The notes under the pieces are model-generated. The model had not been told where the DNA came from. It did not search any database and was given only the letters and a program-made list of their open reading frames with translations. This document shows positions 17,218-26,420 of a DNA stretch of 64,000 nt, in pieces. The stretch covers positions 868,001-932,000 of the forward strand of contig NZ_CP034752.1 in NCBI RefSeq assembly GCF_004295645.1. Reading direction: 5' to 3'. Both the position numbers and the translations under genes were made by a program. How positions within the stretch are numbered: position 1 is the stretch's first letter; each line of letters opens with the position of its first letter. This DNA comes from Limnobaculum zhutongyuii. GTDB taxonomy: Bacteria > Pseudomonadota > Gammaproteobacteria > Enterobacterales > Enterobacteriaceae.

Positions 17218-18126
17218 TCAAAAATAGCCACACAACCGCCCCTTCATCTCCGCCCGCAGCAAAAACTCCGCCGCCCACTGCCGAACTTTCCCCATCCCAT
17301 CCGACCGATAAGCAACAAACATCTGAGTAGCATGCTTATGCTCCTGCATTGGCTTCTTCACCAACTCACCGGCATTCAGCAACGGCAAACACAAATGATG
17401 AGGAATATAACCAATCCCTACATTTCGCCGAATCAAATCAATCGCAATATGAAAGTCAGGCACAAACACCGGCTTCTGGCCTTCAAGTAACCATGCCTGC
17501 TGCCGGGTGAAATTAATCGACGTATCGCGAATACAAATCGCCGGATATTTACGCAACTCGGCATTCTGCAAAGGATGAACCTGCGTGGCTAACGGATGCG
17601 TAGGGCCAACCACAAAATCCCAGTCCATTTGCCCGATAGGGGCGCTAATAATGCCCTCGGTACTGGGAACCGAGTGGGGTGCGCCAATGGCTAAGTCGGC
17701 CTTCTTACTGTACAGCGCATCCCAACTGCCGTTATACACTTCGGTATTCACTTTTAGCTGGGTAGAGGGAAATGCCTGCTCAAACTCACTGATAAACTCC
17801 ACCAATGCACCAGGAGCGACAATATTATTTACCGCCACCGTCAGCTCGCGCTCAACCCCTTCATGCACCAATGCCGTATTGCGCTTCAGCGCATCCAGAT
17901 CGTCAAGAATGGTCTTACTGTGGTGAATAAAATATTCACCGGCGGGGGTCAGTTCAATATAGCGCCCCTTGCGAATAAACAGCTCAATACCGAATGACTC
18001 TTCCAGCTTTTTAACCGTATAGCTGATGGCCGACGGCACTTTATTAATGTGCTCTGCGGCGGTGGTAATGCTTTTATATTCAGCAACCAGACGGACAATG
18101 CGAATAGTCTCATCAGAAATAAACAT
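17218..18126 (-). CDS. LysR-family regulator, AllS-like
   Basis: A 302-residue LysR protein. The winged helix-turn-helix lies in residues 1-65 (SITTAAEHINKVPSAISYTVKKLEE), followed by an effector domain. HEGVERELTVAVNNIV and the overall layout resemble AllS, the E. coli activator of allantoin catabolism. It lies at the end of, and in the same direction as, a ureide-type operon containing carbamate kinase and FdrA-like proteins, so it probably controls that operon. The substrate it senses is not known. Confidence 0.85.
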   Translation of the reverse strand: MFISDETIRIVRLVAEYKSITTAAEHINKVPSAISYTVKKLEESFGIELFIRKGRYIELTPAGEYFIHHSKTILDDLDALKRNTALVHEGVERELTVAVNNIVAPGALVEFISEFEQAFPSTQLKVNTEVYNGSWDALYSKKADLAIGAPHSVPSTEGIISAPIGQMDWDFVVGPTHPLATQVHPLQNAELRKYPAICIRDTSINFTRQQAWLLEGQKPVFVPDFHIAIDLIRRNVGIGYIPHHLCLPLLNAGELVKKPMQEHKHATQMFVAYRSDGMGKVRQWAAEFLLRAEMKGRLCGYF

Positions 18127-18227
18127 ATTAAACCTGCGGGAGATTGGCGCGATTAATTGAAAAGCATCATGAAGCAGTTAATTAGCGGATGCAACCGCCT
18201 GTCAACGTTTGTGTTAAAGCGGATATA

Positions 18228-18255
18228 TTCTCACTCCCGGTCAGGGGAGTGAGAA
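18228..18255 (-). terminator. Hairpin after the permease gene
   Basis: TTCTCACTCCC-GGTCA-GGGGAGTGAGAA forms an eleven-base-pair stem between the permease stop and the LysR start. No T run follows on either strand, so full termination is uncertain; partial read-through into the regulator is possible. Confidence 0.5.
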
Positions 18256-18283
18256 CAGACAGAGCAGATAGCCGAACAGAGGT

Positions 18284-19510
18284 TTATTTGTTGGCAGAGG
18301 TGAGTTTGCTTAACACCGCGTAACACACACAGGCCACCAGAATGGAGTCTACCGATGGAATAGTGGTCAGGGTAAACATGCCTTTGATGGTCATAAAGCC
18401 AACCAGTGAACCGATAATCCATGCCACAAAGGTGGTGACTTTAATTTGAGATTCTTTAGCCAGCAGGCTTTCATCATAACCATTACGGCGATAGATAAAG
18501 AAGTCAGCAATATAAATGCCCGCCACCGGAGGAGTGGCCACACCAAGGAATAACAGGAACGGAATAAACCACGCCATAATATCCATGCTGCCAACGATGG
18601 CTGCCAGCACGCCTAAAGCCACGGTGATTTGCCATTTAGGGAAACGGGTAAGCAGAGTGGAAACCACCAGCGTGCCCTGAAACATATTGCCCGCGTTGCC
18701 GGTAACGGTAGCAAAAATCAGCAGAATGGCCGCCGGTAATACCGCGCCAAACAGAGCCATAGCCCCTAACAGTGAGCTTTGACCACTCAGTGCGCTCGGC
18801 GTTGCGCCCGCCCAGTACAGCAGTGGATAAGCAATCAGGAAGGTCAGCAATGCAGCGATAATAGCGTGTTTACGGTTATGCACAAAGCTGCCGAAATCCG
18901 GCAGGGTGGCGACTAAAACAATAATGGTACCCACCACCGATGAGATGGCCACCCCCATATTCATTGAGCTGAGATGTTCAACCACCGGCACTTTACCGTT
19001 AACCGCCACGTAAAGAATATAGCAAAGCACCAGCGCGATAATTGGCACTGCAAACTGCGCCACTTTACCCAGCACTTCAAAACCAAACGCGGTGGAGGCA
19101 ACAAAGATAATACAACCGAAAGCAACCAACAGCGGAGTTGGCAGGTTAAAACCATATTGCGCCAGCAGGTCATGAACCGAATGACCAAACATATTGGCGG
19201 TAACGGTGATCCAGCCAAACAGGCTGATAGCCATCAGGATGTTGATGGCAATAGCCCCTTTCTCACCGAAGGCGTATTTCACGATGCCATAGGTAGGTAA
19301 GCGAGCCTTTTCCCCTACGCTGATAGTAATTGCCGCTAAAATAGCCAGAATTAATCCGCCAATGCTGACCACCTGAATCAACTCAGAGCTGGACAACTGA
19401 TTACCTAAGCTGGATGAGGAAAGCAGTACCGGTGTAACGGCGATACCCAGCAAAATCATGGCGATACGGAGCCCTGAAGCAGTGTTTAAATTTTCACTCG
19501 TTTTGCGCAT
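18284..19510 (-). CDS. NCS1-type nucleobase/ureide permease (CodB-like)
   Basis: A 408-residue inner-membrane transporter with about 12 membrane segments. It is related to cytosine permease CodB and other NCS1 carriers (TVTANMFGHSVHDLL, SVVGTIIVLVATLPDFGSFV, TPPVAGIYIADFFIYRRNGYD). As the last gene of the ureide operon it probably imports the pathway substrate, such as a pyrimidine derivative, allantoin-like ureide or hydantoin. The exact ligand cannot be read from the sequence. Confidence 0.85.
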   Translation of the reverse strand: MRKTSENLNTASGLRIAMILLGIAVTPVLLSSSSLGNQLSSSELIQVVSIGGLILAILAAITISVGEKARLPTYGIVKYAFGEKGAIAINILMAISLFGWITVTANMFGHSVHDLLAQYGFNLPTPLLVAFGCIIFVASTAFGFEVLGKVAQFAVPIIALVLCYILYVAVNGKVPVVEHLSSMNMGVAISSVVGTIIVLVATLPDFGSFVHNRKHAIIAALLTFLIAYPLLYWAGATPSALSGQSSLLGAMALFGAVLPAAILLIFATVTGNAGNMFQGTLVVSTLLTRFPKWQITVALGVLAAIVGSMDIMAWFIPFLLFLGVATPPVAGIYIADFFIYRRNGYDESLLAKESQIKVTTFVAWIIGSLVGFMTIKGMFTLTTIPSVDSILVACVCYAVLSKLTSANK

Positions 19511-19535
19511 ACGATATTCCTTTACGCTATAGCGT

Positions 19536-19928
19536 TTAGCTTAGGTGATGATGCCCGGTATATTTTCTCCAGCATCCTAAATCAGTGATCTCTTTTTGTC
19601 CTTCGGTTAACCATGGCTCTGCCAGCACGCCCAGCACTTCGCTGCCGTCTTGCAGTTTCACTTTGCCAATGGCTAAACCCGCAGGTTCGCTCATCAGTAA
19701 GTCAGCGAATGAACTTAATGGGAGTTCCCAGATTTCCAGCGATACCGAGGTGCCGCCTTCCATCACTCTGATCATGCCCGGGTGACGATCGTTAATGCTC
19801 CAGATGCGGTAGTGCGCATCGGTTTTATCTTCACGTACAAATACGCCGCCGGCTTTAAGCATATTCGGGTTGAGTTCCAGTCCACGCATTAGAGTGCCGT
19901 TGACCGCCAGCAAGGTTGTTGCTGCCAT
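19536..19928 (-). CDS. Allophanate hydrolase C-terminal-like (AtzF_C/gamma-glutamylcyclotransferase-like) protein
   Basis: A 130-residue stand-alone protein resembling the C-terminal domain of allophanate hydrolase. LAVNGTLMRGLELNPNML is the start of the gamma-glutamylcyclotransferase-like fold, followed by SLEIWELPLSSFADLL, GLAIGKVKLQDGSEVLGVL and ITDLGCWRKY. In AtzF/DUR1,2 this domain follows the amidase; here no amidase domain is attached. Its placement beside a BiuH-like hydrolase and carbamate kinase supports a role in handling a biuret- or allophanate-like ureide. The assignment is by motif resemblance. Confidence 0.65.
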   Translation of the reverse strand: MAATTLLAVNGTLMRGLELNPNMLKAGGVFVREDKTDAHYRIWSINDRHPGMIRVMEGGTSVSLEIWELPLSSFADLLMSEPAGLAIGKVKLQDGSEVLGVLAEPWLTEGQKEITDLGCWRKYTGHHHLS

Positions 19929-19996
19929 GTGTTGTCTCCTGTTAAATAATTATTCTGTCTAAAAGCCCCGCCAGGGCAGGGCTCAAAATGGGTTTA

Positions 19997-20956
19997 CTAC
20001 GGTGTAATCCAGGTGCCGGTTTTGTGTTCCAGCGCATCACGAATAGCTTCCGGGCTGGTAATTAACCCGCGGCCGGTTTTGCCATGCTGTTGGTTGTAAG
20101 CAATAAACCCCATAATGGCTTCCACTTTTGGCAACATGCTGCCAGCGCCAAACTGCTGCTGATCGATAAGTTCTTGCGCTTCCGCCATGGTCAGGTTGCT
20201 TAACCAACGCTGATCCGGCTGACCGAAATTGACCGCTACCTGCTTCACACCGGTAGGGATCAGCAGCAGGTCAGCTTCCAGCTGTTGAGCCAGCAGGGCG
20301 GATGCCAGATCTTTATCAATAACCGCTTCAACACCGGTTAACTGACCTTTGGCATCACGTACCACCGGAATCCCCCCGCCGCCGCAGGCGATAACCACAC
20401 AGCCCTGAGCTAACAGACTGGCGATCACCTGATGTTCAATGATCTCTTGTGGCAAAGGAGAGGCTACAGTACGACGCCAGCCGCGGCCGGCATCTTCCAT
20501 CACCGTCCAGTTCAGTTCCTGCTGGCGCTGACGGGCCGTGGCTTCATCAAAGAAGGCACCAATTGGCTTGCTGGGATGGCTAAACGCTTTATCGTCGGCG
20601 CTGACTAAAGTTTGAGTCACAATGGTCACCACCGGCTTATTAATTCCACGACGCTGAAGTTCGTTATTCAGCGCTTTCTGGAACATATAACCAATGGCAC
20701 CCTGAGTATCACCAACCGCGTAATCCAACGGTACCGGCGCCACTTCCTGTTTTGACAACTCTGAACGGCGAAGAATAAAACCAACCTGTGGTCCGTTACC
20801 GTGAGTAACCACTAAGTCCCAGCCCGCTTCGATCATTTCGGCAATATGGCTAACGCTTTCAATTACTGACAGATACTGGTCAGGAATACTGTTGTGCTTA
20901 TCGTCCGTAATCAACGCATTACCGCCTACTGCCACAATGGCTAATGGCTTACTCAT
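19997..20956 (-). CDS. Carbamate kinase (ArcC/AllK family)
   Basis: A 319-residue amino-acid-kinase-fold enzyme that makes ATP from carbamoyl phosphate. Diagnostic stretches are VAVGGNALI at the N-terminus, VVTHGNGPQVGFI, GDTQGAIGY and CGGGGIPV. Its ATG lies within the end of the DUF1116 gene (four-base overlap), so the two are co-translated. Alongside the FdrA/DUF1116/DUF2877 set it matches the E. coli arrangement allK-fdrA-ylbE-ylbF, where carbamoyl phosphate released from a ureide gives one ATP. Confidence 0.9.
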   Translation of the reverse strand: MSKPLAIVAVGGNALITDDKHNSIPDQYLSVIESVSHIAEMIEAGWDLVVTHGNGPQVGFILRRSELSKQEVAPVPLDYAVGDTQGAIGYMFQKALNNELQRRGINKPVVTIVTQTLVSADDKAFSHPSKPIGAFFDEATARQRQQELNWTVMEDAGRGWRRTVASPLPQEIIEHQVIASLLAQGCVVIACGGGGIPVVRDAKGQLTGVEAVIDKDLASALLAQQLEADLLLIPTGVKQVAVNFGQPDQRWLSNLTMAEAQELIDQQQFGAGSMLPKVEAIMGFIAYNQQHGKTGRGLITSPEAIRDALEHKTGTWITP

Positions 20957-22395
20957 GATGCTTTTCCTTCATGATGTTTTTCTGCATGCAGTCTGACCTG
21001 TTCTGCCAGTGCAGAAATGGCTTCAACAAAACCCGGCATTGGCGCGGTAGTAATACCAGCACCGATTTGGCCTACGCCGGCCTGTTTGTGTGCAATACCG
21101 GTATTAATGACCGGCAGAATGCCCCGATCGACCACTTTACGTGCATCAATACCGGCAGCGGTTGGTGCAAAGTTCAGCGCCGGTAGCGTAAAGGCCGGGT
21201 TGCCCCCCAGCGTGATGGCCTGCATCCGGCGGCTGTTATTGGTGGCATCATCCGGTGTACCACCAACAAATTTCACGATGGCCGGAGAAGAGGCCATGGC
21301 AAAGCCACCGACACCCGCGGTTTCGGTAATGGCGCTGTCACCTAAATCGGCGGCGGCATCTTCCACGCCATAGCTAGGGAAGAACAGACCTTCAACCGGG
21401 TTGGCAGGCGCCTGGAACCAGCGGTCACCGGTACCGGATAAACGGATACCAAAGTTGACACCGTTACGTGCCATTACGGTAACCATGGAGCTGAACGGTA
21501 CGTTGGCGGCGGCATCCATCATGGCTTTACAGGCCGCCATAGACAGGTTGAGGAAGAAGTGATCGTTACCCACGATAAAGGCAGTAGCGCGCTGGATCAG
21601 ATCTAACGGCAGGCCGCTTTCCAGCAGGGCAGGAATCAGGCGCTTAATCAGCAGGCCAGTGGCTGCGGCGTTACGGTTATGAACTTCATCACCCATATGC
21701 AGCGCTTGTGCCATCAGGGGTTTCAGTTCAAGGTCGCCTAAGATGGCAACGGCTTTTTTCAGTGCCGGAGCCAGTTCGTTTGCCATCCAGTGCAGGCGTT
21801 GCAGCACTTCATCATTGTTGGCACCAAAACGTAATACCTTGCCGAGCCCTTCGTTAAAGTTACTGAACGAACGGGCACCGTTGGTTTTATTTTCAATCAC
21901 CCACAGCGGCATAGACGGACTGATAATCCCTGCCATCGGGCCAACGGCCTGATAATGGTGGCACGGTTCCAAATCCACCTGATGGTCCAGTACCATTTTT
22001 TCTGCCGCTTCATGGCTGGTGGCCCAGCCTTCAAACAGAATGGCACCAATAATCGCGCCTTTTACCGGACCGCACATGTTGTCCCAGCTAATCGGTGGAC
22101 CGGAATGCAGAATCAGCTTGCGCTGAGACATAGCGCTGATAGCTTCACGGGCAAACATCACGTCAACCAGCGCTGGCTGGGCGCTAAGATATTGCTCAAA
22201 TGCCTGCTTGTTGGCCTGTTCTACCAGTGGATGACGCATTAACCAGGCCAGATCCATACCTGCTTTAATGTTGCCCATAGCGGGTGGCTGCCAGCTCAGA
22301 TTGATAACTTCACCACCGGCCTGTTGCAGGTTATTAGCAAAGCTTGCCAGACCTGCGTTAACCACTTTCAGCGGTTGACTAAATAATTGATTCAT
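20953..22395 (-). CDS. DUF1116 protein, YlbE/YahG (AllG)-like carbamoyltransferase subunit
   Basis: A 480-residue DUF1116 protein. In E. coli the YlbE (AllG), FdrA (AllF) and YlbF (AllH) proteins have been assigned together as the oxamate carbamoyltransferase of allantoin breakdown. Recognisable stretches are ISWDNMCGPVKGAIIGA, VGPMAGIISPSMPLWVIEN and GVGGFAMASSPAIVKFVGG. GGAG lies six bases before the chosen ATG at 22395; a longer frame starting at 22446 would overlap fdrA with no ribosome site. Confidence 0.85.
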   Translation of the reverse strand: MNQLFSQPLKVVNAGLASFANNLQQAGGEVINLSWQPPAMGNIKAGMDLAWLMRHPLVEQANKQAFEQYLSAQPALVDVMFAREAISAMSQRKLILHSGPPISWDNMCGPVKGAIIGAILFEGWATSHEAAEKMVLDHQVDLEPCHHYQAVGPMAGIISPSMPLWVIENKTNGARSFSNFNEGLGKVLRFGANNDEVLQRLHWMANELAPALKKAVAILGDLELKPLMAQALHMGDEVHNRNAAATGLLIKRLIPALLESGLPLDLIQRATAFIVGNDHFFLNLSMAACKAMMDAAANVPFSSMVTVMARNGVNFGIRLSGTGDRWFQAPANPVEGLFFPSYGVEDAAADLGDSAITETAGVGGFAMASSPAIVKFVGGTPDDATNNSRRMQAITLGGNPAFTLPALNFAPTAAGIDARKVVDRGILPVINTGIAHKQAGVGQIGAGITTAPMPGFVEAISALAEQVRLHAEKHHEGKAS

Positions 22396-22406
22396 TGGGG
22401 ACTCCA

Positions 22407-23963
22407 TTATTTCTCTGCCTGCTGACGAGCAACATAACTTGCCCAAAGCGCAGCCTGTGCATTACAGCCTGCGACCAGAACGCCGGCCTGACGTAAATTA
22501 TCTATTTGGCGCGACCTGACTTGCGGGTCGGCTTCGGTTCCACAAACGTGGGCAATTAACAGGGGAAGATTTTTGGCACCGAGTTTCTCGCGCACCTGAC
22601 CAATCACCTCAAGCAGTTCATCCGCTGGCTCCATTGATGCGCCATAGCCCAGAACCAGATCGAACAGCACCACGGCGGTTTTAGGATCGCTAAGCTCTTC
22701 CTGAATTCGTTGGTTACGCAGGGTTGGGTCGATCATGGGGTGAGGACGACCGTTGGTGAAGTCGTCATCCCCCATATCGACAATGGTGTTGCCTTGGCTG
22801 TGCCAGATATCACTGAGTTGGGTATTGCCTTTTACCGGCGTATTGGAAGAGGCTGAGAATCCTTGCTGCTTACACAGCAGTTGCGCTTCATAACAGAAAG
22901 TACCACCGGCAAAAACACCGCGAATTTCACGACGCTGGGCAGGTAAGTGCACACTTTCAGCCGCCAGTACCTTTTCATCCGCAGGGGAAATTTGCGCCAC
23001 GGAAGCTGGAATGGATTTCTGATTCAGCAGTGCCACCGCGACTTCTGCCGCATCGGCCAGCGTGTGAACAAAGGTGATGCCGGAGGTATGGAACTCTTGC
23101 GCATCGGCACCCAGGAAGTTAACCACGACGGGTTTACCGGCTTTTTGCGCCTGCTGCAAAATGCGTTCTGCTACCGGGCGGGCAGGCGGTTTGGAAATCA
23201 GTACAATCACCTGCGTTTCCGGATCGTTTGCCAGCGCATCCACACCAAACAGCATGGAAATGCCGCCAATCTCTTCGTGCAGGTCGTGTCCACCGGTGCC
23301 AAGAGCCTGAGAAATTCCGGCTCCCAACTGATCGATACGACAGCTGACTTCCTGCAATCCGGTACCGGAAGCGGCGACGACGCCAATGGCTCCGCGTTTT
23401 ACCACGTTGGCAAAGCCCAGCGGCATACCGTTAACAATGGCGGTACCACAATCCGGTCCCATTACCAGCAGGTGTTTCTCTTGGGCTAATTCTTTGATCT
23501 GTTTTTCATGGGCCATGCTGACGTTATCGCTGAACAACATCACGTTCATACCCAGATTCAGGGCCTTAATCGCCTCGGCGGCGGCATAATCGCCGGGCAC
23601 AGAAATCAGCGCCAGATTGGCGTCTTCGGCGGTTTCTTTGGCCATTTCCAGACTGGTTAATACCGGAGGGCAAACACCGCCGCTGTTACTCTCTTCCGGT
23701 TTGCTTTTCAGACGCTGTTCCGCCAGCGCAAGGGCTTCATCACAGGCTTCATCTTCACCACGAACGGCAATAATCAGATCGTTTGGACCGGCCTGACAGC
23801 CATTGTCCAGACCTGCGTCGCGCAGTTGAATCAGATTGGTTTCTGTTCCCATCACCACTGACGCCTGCTCGATGCCGGGCAGCTTATTGATTTGAGCGGA
23901 TATCTGCATCAGGGAGACGGAATCCTGATACAAATTGGCAAATACTTTATGTTTTACACTCAT
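22407..23963 (-). CDS. fdrA: FdrA-family acyl-CoA-synthetase-like protein (AllF-like carbamoyltransferase subunit)
   Basis: A 518-residue FdrA homologue related to the alpha chain of succinyl-CoA synthetase. MGPDCGTAIVNGMPLGFANVV and GVVAASGTGLQEVSCRIDQLG hold the active-site-like loops, and GGTFCYEAQ, GDDDFTNGRPHPMIDP and LLIAHVCGTEADPQ are typical of the family's second half. It is presumed to be the catalytic subunit of a transcarbamoylase working with the adjacent DUF1116 and DUF2877 proteins to give carbamoyl phosphate. Confidence 0.88.
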   Translation of the reverse strand: MSVKHKVFANLYQDSVSLMQISAQINKLPGIEQASVVMGTETNLIQLRDAGLDNGCQAGPNDLIIAVRGEDEACDEALALAEQRLKSKPEESNSGGVCPPVLTSLEMAKETAEDANLALISVPGDYAAAEAIKALNLGMNVMLFSDNVSMAHEKQIKELAQEKHLLVMGPDCGTAIVNGMPLGFANVVKRGAIGVVAASGTGLQEVSCRIDQLGAGISQALGTGGHDLHEEIGGISMLFGVDALANDPETQVIVLISKPPARPVAERILQQAQKAGKPVVVNFLGADAQEFHTSGITFVHTLADAAEVAVALLNQKSIPASVAQISPADEKVLAAESVHLPAQRREIRGVFAGGTFCYEAQLLCKQQGFSASSNTPVKGNTQLSDIWHSQGNTIVDMGDDDFTNGRPHPMIDPTLRNQRIQEELSDPKTAVVLFDLVLGYGASMEPADELLEVIGQVREKLGAKNLPLLIAHVCGTEADPQVRSRQIDNLRQAGVLVAGCNAQAALWASYVARQQAEK

Positions 23964-24074
23964 GTTTATTACCTGTGCTTTTACTGCCTGCCAGGTTTTG
24001 CAGGCAAGGTCATCACGTGTCGATATTAGGAAATATCGACATGAATATTTAAAAAATAGGCCCCAGTTGGGGTA

Positions 24075-24965
24075 TTAGTGCGCGCTACTGACGGTCCTTA
24101 AACCGTGTAATACGCCCGCCAGACAATCCACGCCGGAAGCAGCACCAAACTGCATCACCTGATGGCCGGCAAGTTTCAATTCCTGTTCCGTGGTCTGGCG
24201 ACAAAAACAGCCTAAAAGTCGGTAAACGGGTTCGGAATAGTCTTGCTGTAGTGCTAGTGATAAATAGTGCTTACTGATATCCGTGGTTTTTGTCAGCATC
24301 TGAGCTATTGCCGCTTTTACGCTGGTTATATGGCGTGAAACGGTTGGATGCAGGTGCCACAGAGAAAGGGCGGCCAGATATCCCAACAGATAATCATCGC
24401 CATCTGGTGTTAAACCGGAGCCATAACCGATTAAACCAGCAACCTGCTGCTGTAATTGGCTATCGCTATGTGCCAGCTCTAACGAGGGGAGTCGTCCATC
24501 CGTTGATCCATCGGGAAGCAGCTGTAATGCGCTGTTCACCTGATGTTGCTGGCAATAATCAATCAGTAATGTTTTTAATACGCGGTGGTGGTTGCCAATC
24601 ATTTGGCTATCTACCCCCGGTGGCATGCTGAGCTTCGCCGGTTGCCAGTTGCTGGCCCGAGTACTGTTGGCTTGCCAGTCACCACCGATTAACTGTCCCT
24701 GTTGGATGGTGATATTCATGGAACGACGACAGTAATTGCGCCAGTCCCAACCCGTCGGGGCCGCAATCCTTACGGCGCAGGGCAGGTTTTGATATTCGCT
24801 ATTGAGCAGAGTTAACAGGCCGCCATTAACCAGCGACAAATTAACCGCACGGGAGAACACGCTGTGCACCGGTAAACAGTGGTTACCTTGCAAAATAGGC
24901 TGTGCAAGATAACCCACAGAGAGTACCGTCAGGCAAGGGTGGATAACCTGTGTTCTCCCTTCCAT
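24075..24965 (-). CDS. DUF2877 protein, YlbF/YahE (AllH)-like
   Basis: A 296-residue DUF2877 protein with the family signature GYGSGLTPDGDDYLLGYL in its second half. It follows the hydrolase gene by only six bases. In E. coli its relative YlbF (AllH) is the third component of the oxamate carbamoyltransferase. The N-terminal half is variable. Confidence 0.82.
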   Translation of the reverse strand: MEGRTQVIHPCLTVLSVGYLAQPILQGNHCLPVHSVFSRAVNLSLVNGGLLTLLNSEYQNLPCAVRIAAPTGWDWRNYCRRSMNITIQQGQLIGGDWQANSTRASNWQPAKLSMPPGVDSQMIGNHHRVLKTLLIDYCQQHQVNSALQLLPDGSTDGRLPSLELAHSDSQLQQQVAGLIGYGSGLTPDGDDYLLGYLAALSLWHLHPTVSRHITSVKAAIAQMLTKTTDISKHYLSLALQQDYSEPVYRLLGCFCRQTTEQELKLAGHQVMQFGAASGVDCLAGVLHGLRTVSSAH

Positions 24966-24971
24966 GATGGC

Positions 24972-25640
24972 TTACCCTTTCAGGCCTTCTACGATGGCGT
25001 TAGCGTCACTCACCCAGCCAAAGATAGCGCCCTGAGCTTTAATCATCTCCAGAGCATATTTTTGGAATTCAGGGAAATAGGAACCCACGCAATCCTGAGG
25101 AATAATGCACTCATAGCCGCGGTCATTGGCTTCACGCACGGTGGTATTAACGCAAACTTCGGTGGTAACACCGCAGACGATCAGGGTTTTGATGCCGTGA
25201 TTTTGCAGAATTAAATGCAGGTCGGTTTGGTAGAACGCACCTTTGCCTGGCTTATCAATGATTGGCTCACCGGCAATCGGATAGAGCTCAGGGATAATGT
25301 CATGACCGTCTTCACCACGTACCAGAATACGACCCATTGGGCCTTTGGTACCGATAAAGGTTTGACCACCGCGAGTTAATTTTGCCGGAGGGCAATCTGT
25401 CAGATCGGCACGGTGGCCTTCACGGGTATGGATTACCAGCATCTTATGGTCACGTGCCGCTTTCAGCACTTTTTTGCATGGTTCAATGGCGGTACGAACC
25501 AGTGAAACATCGTTGCCCAACGCTTCGCCAAAACCACCTGGCTCAACGAAATCACGCTGCATGTCAATCATGACCAGCGCAGTAGTTTTTAAATCAAACG
25601 GCAGGGCAAAGGGTTCAGCACGAAAAGTATGTTGTGTCAT
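24972..25640 (-). CDS. Isochorismatase-fold amidohydrolase, biuret hydrolase (BiuH)-like
   Basis: A 222-residue cysteine hydrolase and the first gene of the operon. The catalytic triad is visible: D in ALVMIDMQRDF, K in LTRGGQ/IDKPGKGAF, and C in VCGVTTEVCVNTTVREAND. VIHTREGHRADLTDCPPAK and RGEDGHDIIPELYPIAGE match my recollection of the Rhizobium biuret amidohydrolase, whose relatives include RutB and other ureide hydrolases. It probably removes ammonia from biuret or a related ureido compound, feeding the downstream transcarbamoylase-like set. Confidence 0.82.
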   Translation of the reverse strand: MTQHTFRAEPFALPFDLKTTALVMIDMQRDFVEPGGFGEALGNDVSLVRTAIEPCKKVLKAARDHKMLVIHTREGHRADLTDCPPAKLTRGGQTFIGTKGPMGRILVRGEDGHDIIPELYPIAGEPIIDKPGKGAFYQTDLHLILQNHGIKTLIVCGVTTEVCVNTTVREANDRGYECIIPQDCVGSYFPEFQKYALEMIKAQGAIFGWVSDANAIVEGLKG

Positions 25641-25803
25641 AGGTCAGGCTCCTTGTGTCCCATGATTATGGGTAGGGGATTAAGTGTCGCTTCTCCGATC
25701 AGACTAGGCGAGGAATGAATAAACCGACAGGAAAATGATTTCCACCGTAGCGACAAATTTTTTGACGCAGAAAAAATAATCAGAACCAGCTCTCATTATC
25801 AGC

Positions 25804-25817
25804 TTGATACCCATCAT
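25804..25817 (-). promoter_or_regulatory. FNR site of the ureide operon
   Basis: TTGAT-ACCC-ATCAT matches the FNR palindrome TTGAT-N4-ATCAA at nine of ten positions. A leftward -10-like GATTAT at 25776-25781 would put the start near 25769 and centre the site at about -41.5, the class II activation distance. Confidence 0.6.
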
Positions 25818-26285
25818 ATCTTTGGTTGTTAAATCAAAATAATTGATGCTGATATTGCTTTATGTGCAAATTATTTAATGTGTAAGTGTGAGTTAACGCG
25901 GCATTTTGATGACGTCAATGGGTGGTATCCAATGGAGAAGGAGGAGAAGAATTTTTATTTGAAACGGAGAAAACATCTCTTCGGAATCGCGAGAAAATCG
26001 CTACTTTTATGTTAATTTAAATGTTAAAAAAATTACTTCCTTAGAGGTAGTTAAATATGTCGAATTGTAAAAATTCTTTATAAAATAAAACAAGTTACAA
26101 ATTTTTACATCTAAGGTGTATTTTTAGTCTATCAATATATTATGTTTCACTTTCAGGGTGATATGTCATCAATACCATTTTTATGGTTGGTTTAATCACG
26201 TCTGAATGGCTGTTTTTTGTTCAAATGTTAAATTTAATAACCTTGCAAATTATAATGCTATTAGTTGATCGAATTTTTGTATTAA

Positions 26286-26301
26286 TACCTATTAAGTAGT
26301 A
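26286..26301 (+). promoter_or_regulatory. NarL/NarP 7-2-7 site upstream of fdnG
   Basis: TACCTAT-TA-AGTAGTA fits the inverted heptamer consensus TACYNMT-N2-AKNRGTA at every defined position. Its centre is about 86 bases before the predicted start, as expected for nitrate activation of fdnG. Confidence 0.8.
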
Positions 26302-26331
26302 AAGATTTTAACAAAAACAAATCGATAATTA

Positions 26332-26373
26332 AGGATCGAGATCAATAAGTGAGACGGTTGTTCCCTCTATAAT
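26332..26373 (+). promoter_or_regulatory. FNR-dependent fdnG promoter
   Basis: AGGAT-CGAG-ATCAA (26332-26345) matches the FNR palindrome at eight of ten positions. A perfect -10, TATAAT, lies at 26368-26373, placing the start near 26380 and the FNR centre at -41.5. Confidence 0.8.
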
Positions 26374-26420
26374 CCGCGCGTAAATGATTAAGTTCGTATG
26401 TCATCAATGAGGAGAGAACC

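Larger units (their letters stand above)
25641..26420. other. Divergent regulatory region between the ureide operon and fdnG
   Basis: An AT-rich gap of 780 bases with no believable ORF. It contains an FNR-like site serving the leftward operon and NarL and FNR sites for the rightward fdnG promoter, listed separately. The middle part, about 25900-26280, holds nothing else recognised. Confidence 0.7.

Noticed and set aside
17122..17490. Proline-rich plus-strand frame over the end of the LysR gene
   Set aside because: Antisense to conserved LysR coding sequence and starts inside repeat A.
22947..23489. 180-residue plus-strand frame inside fdrA
   Set aside because: Antisense shadow of a well-conserved gene, with no ribosome site or family resemblance.
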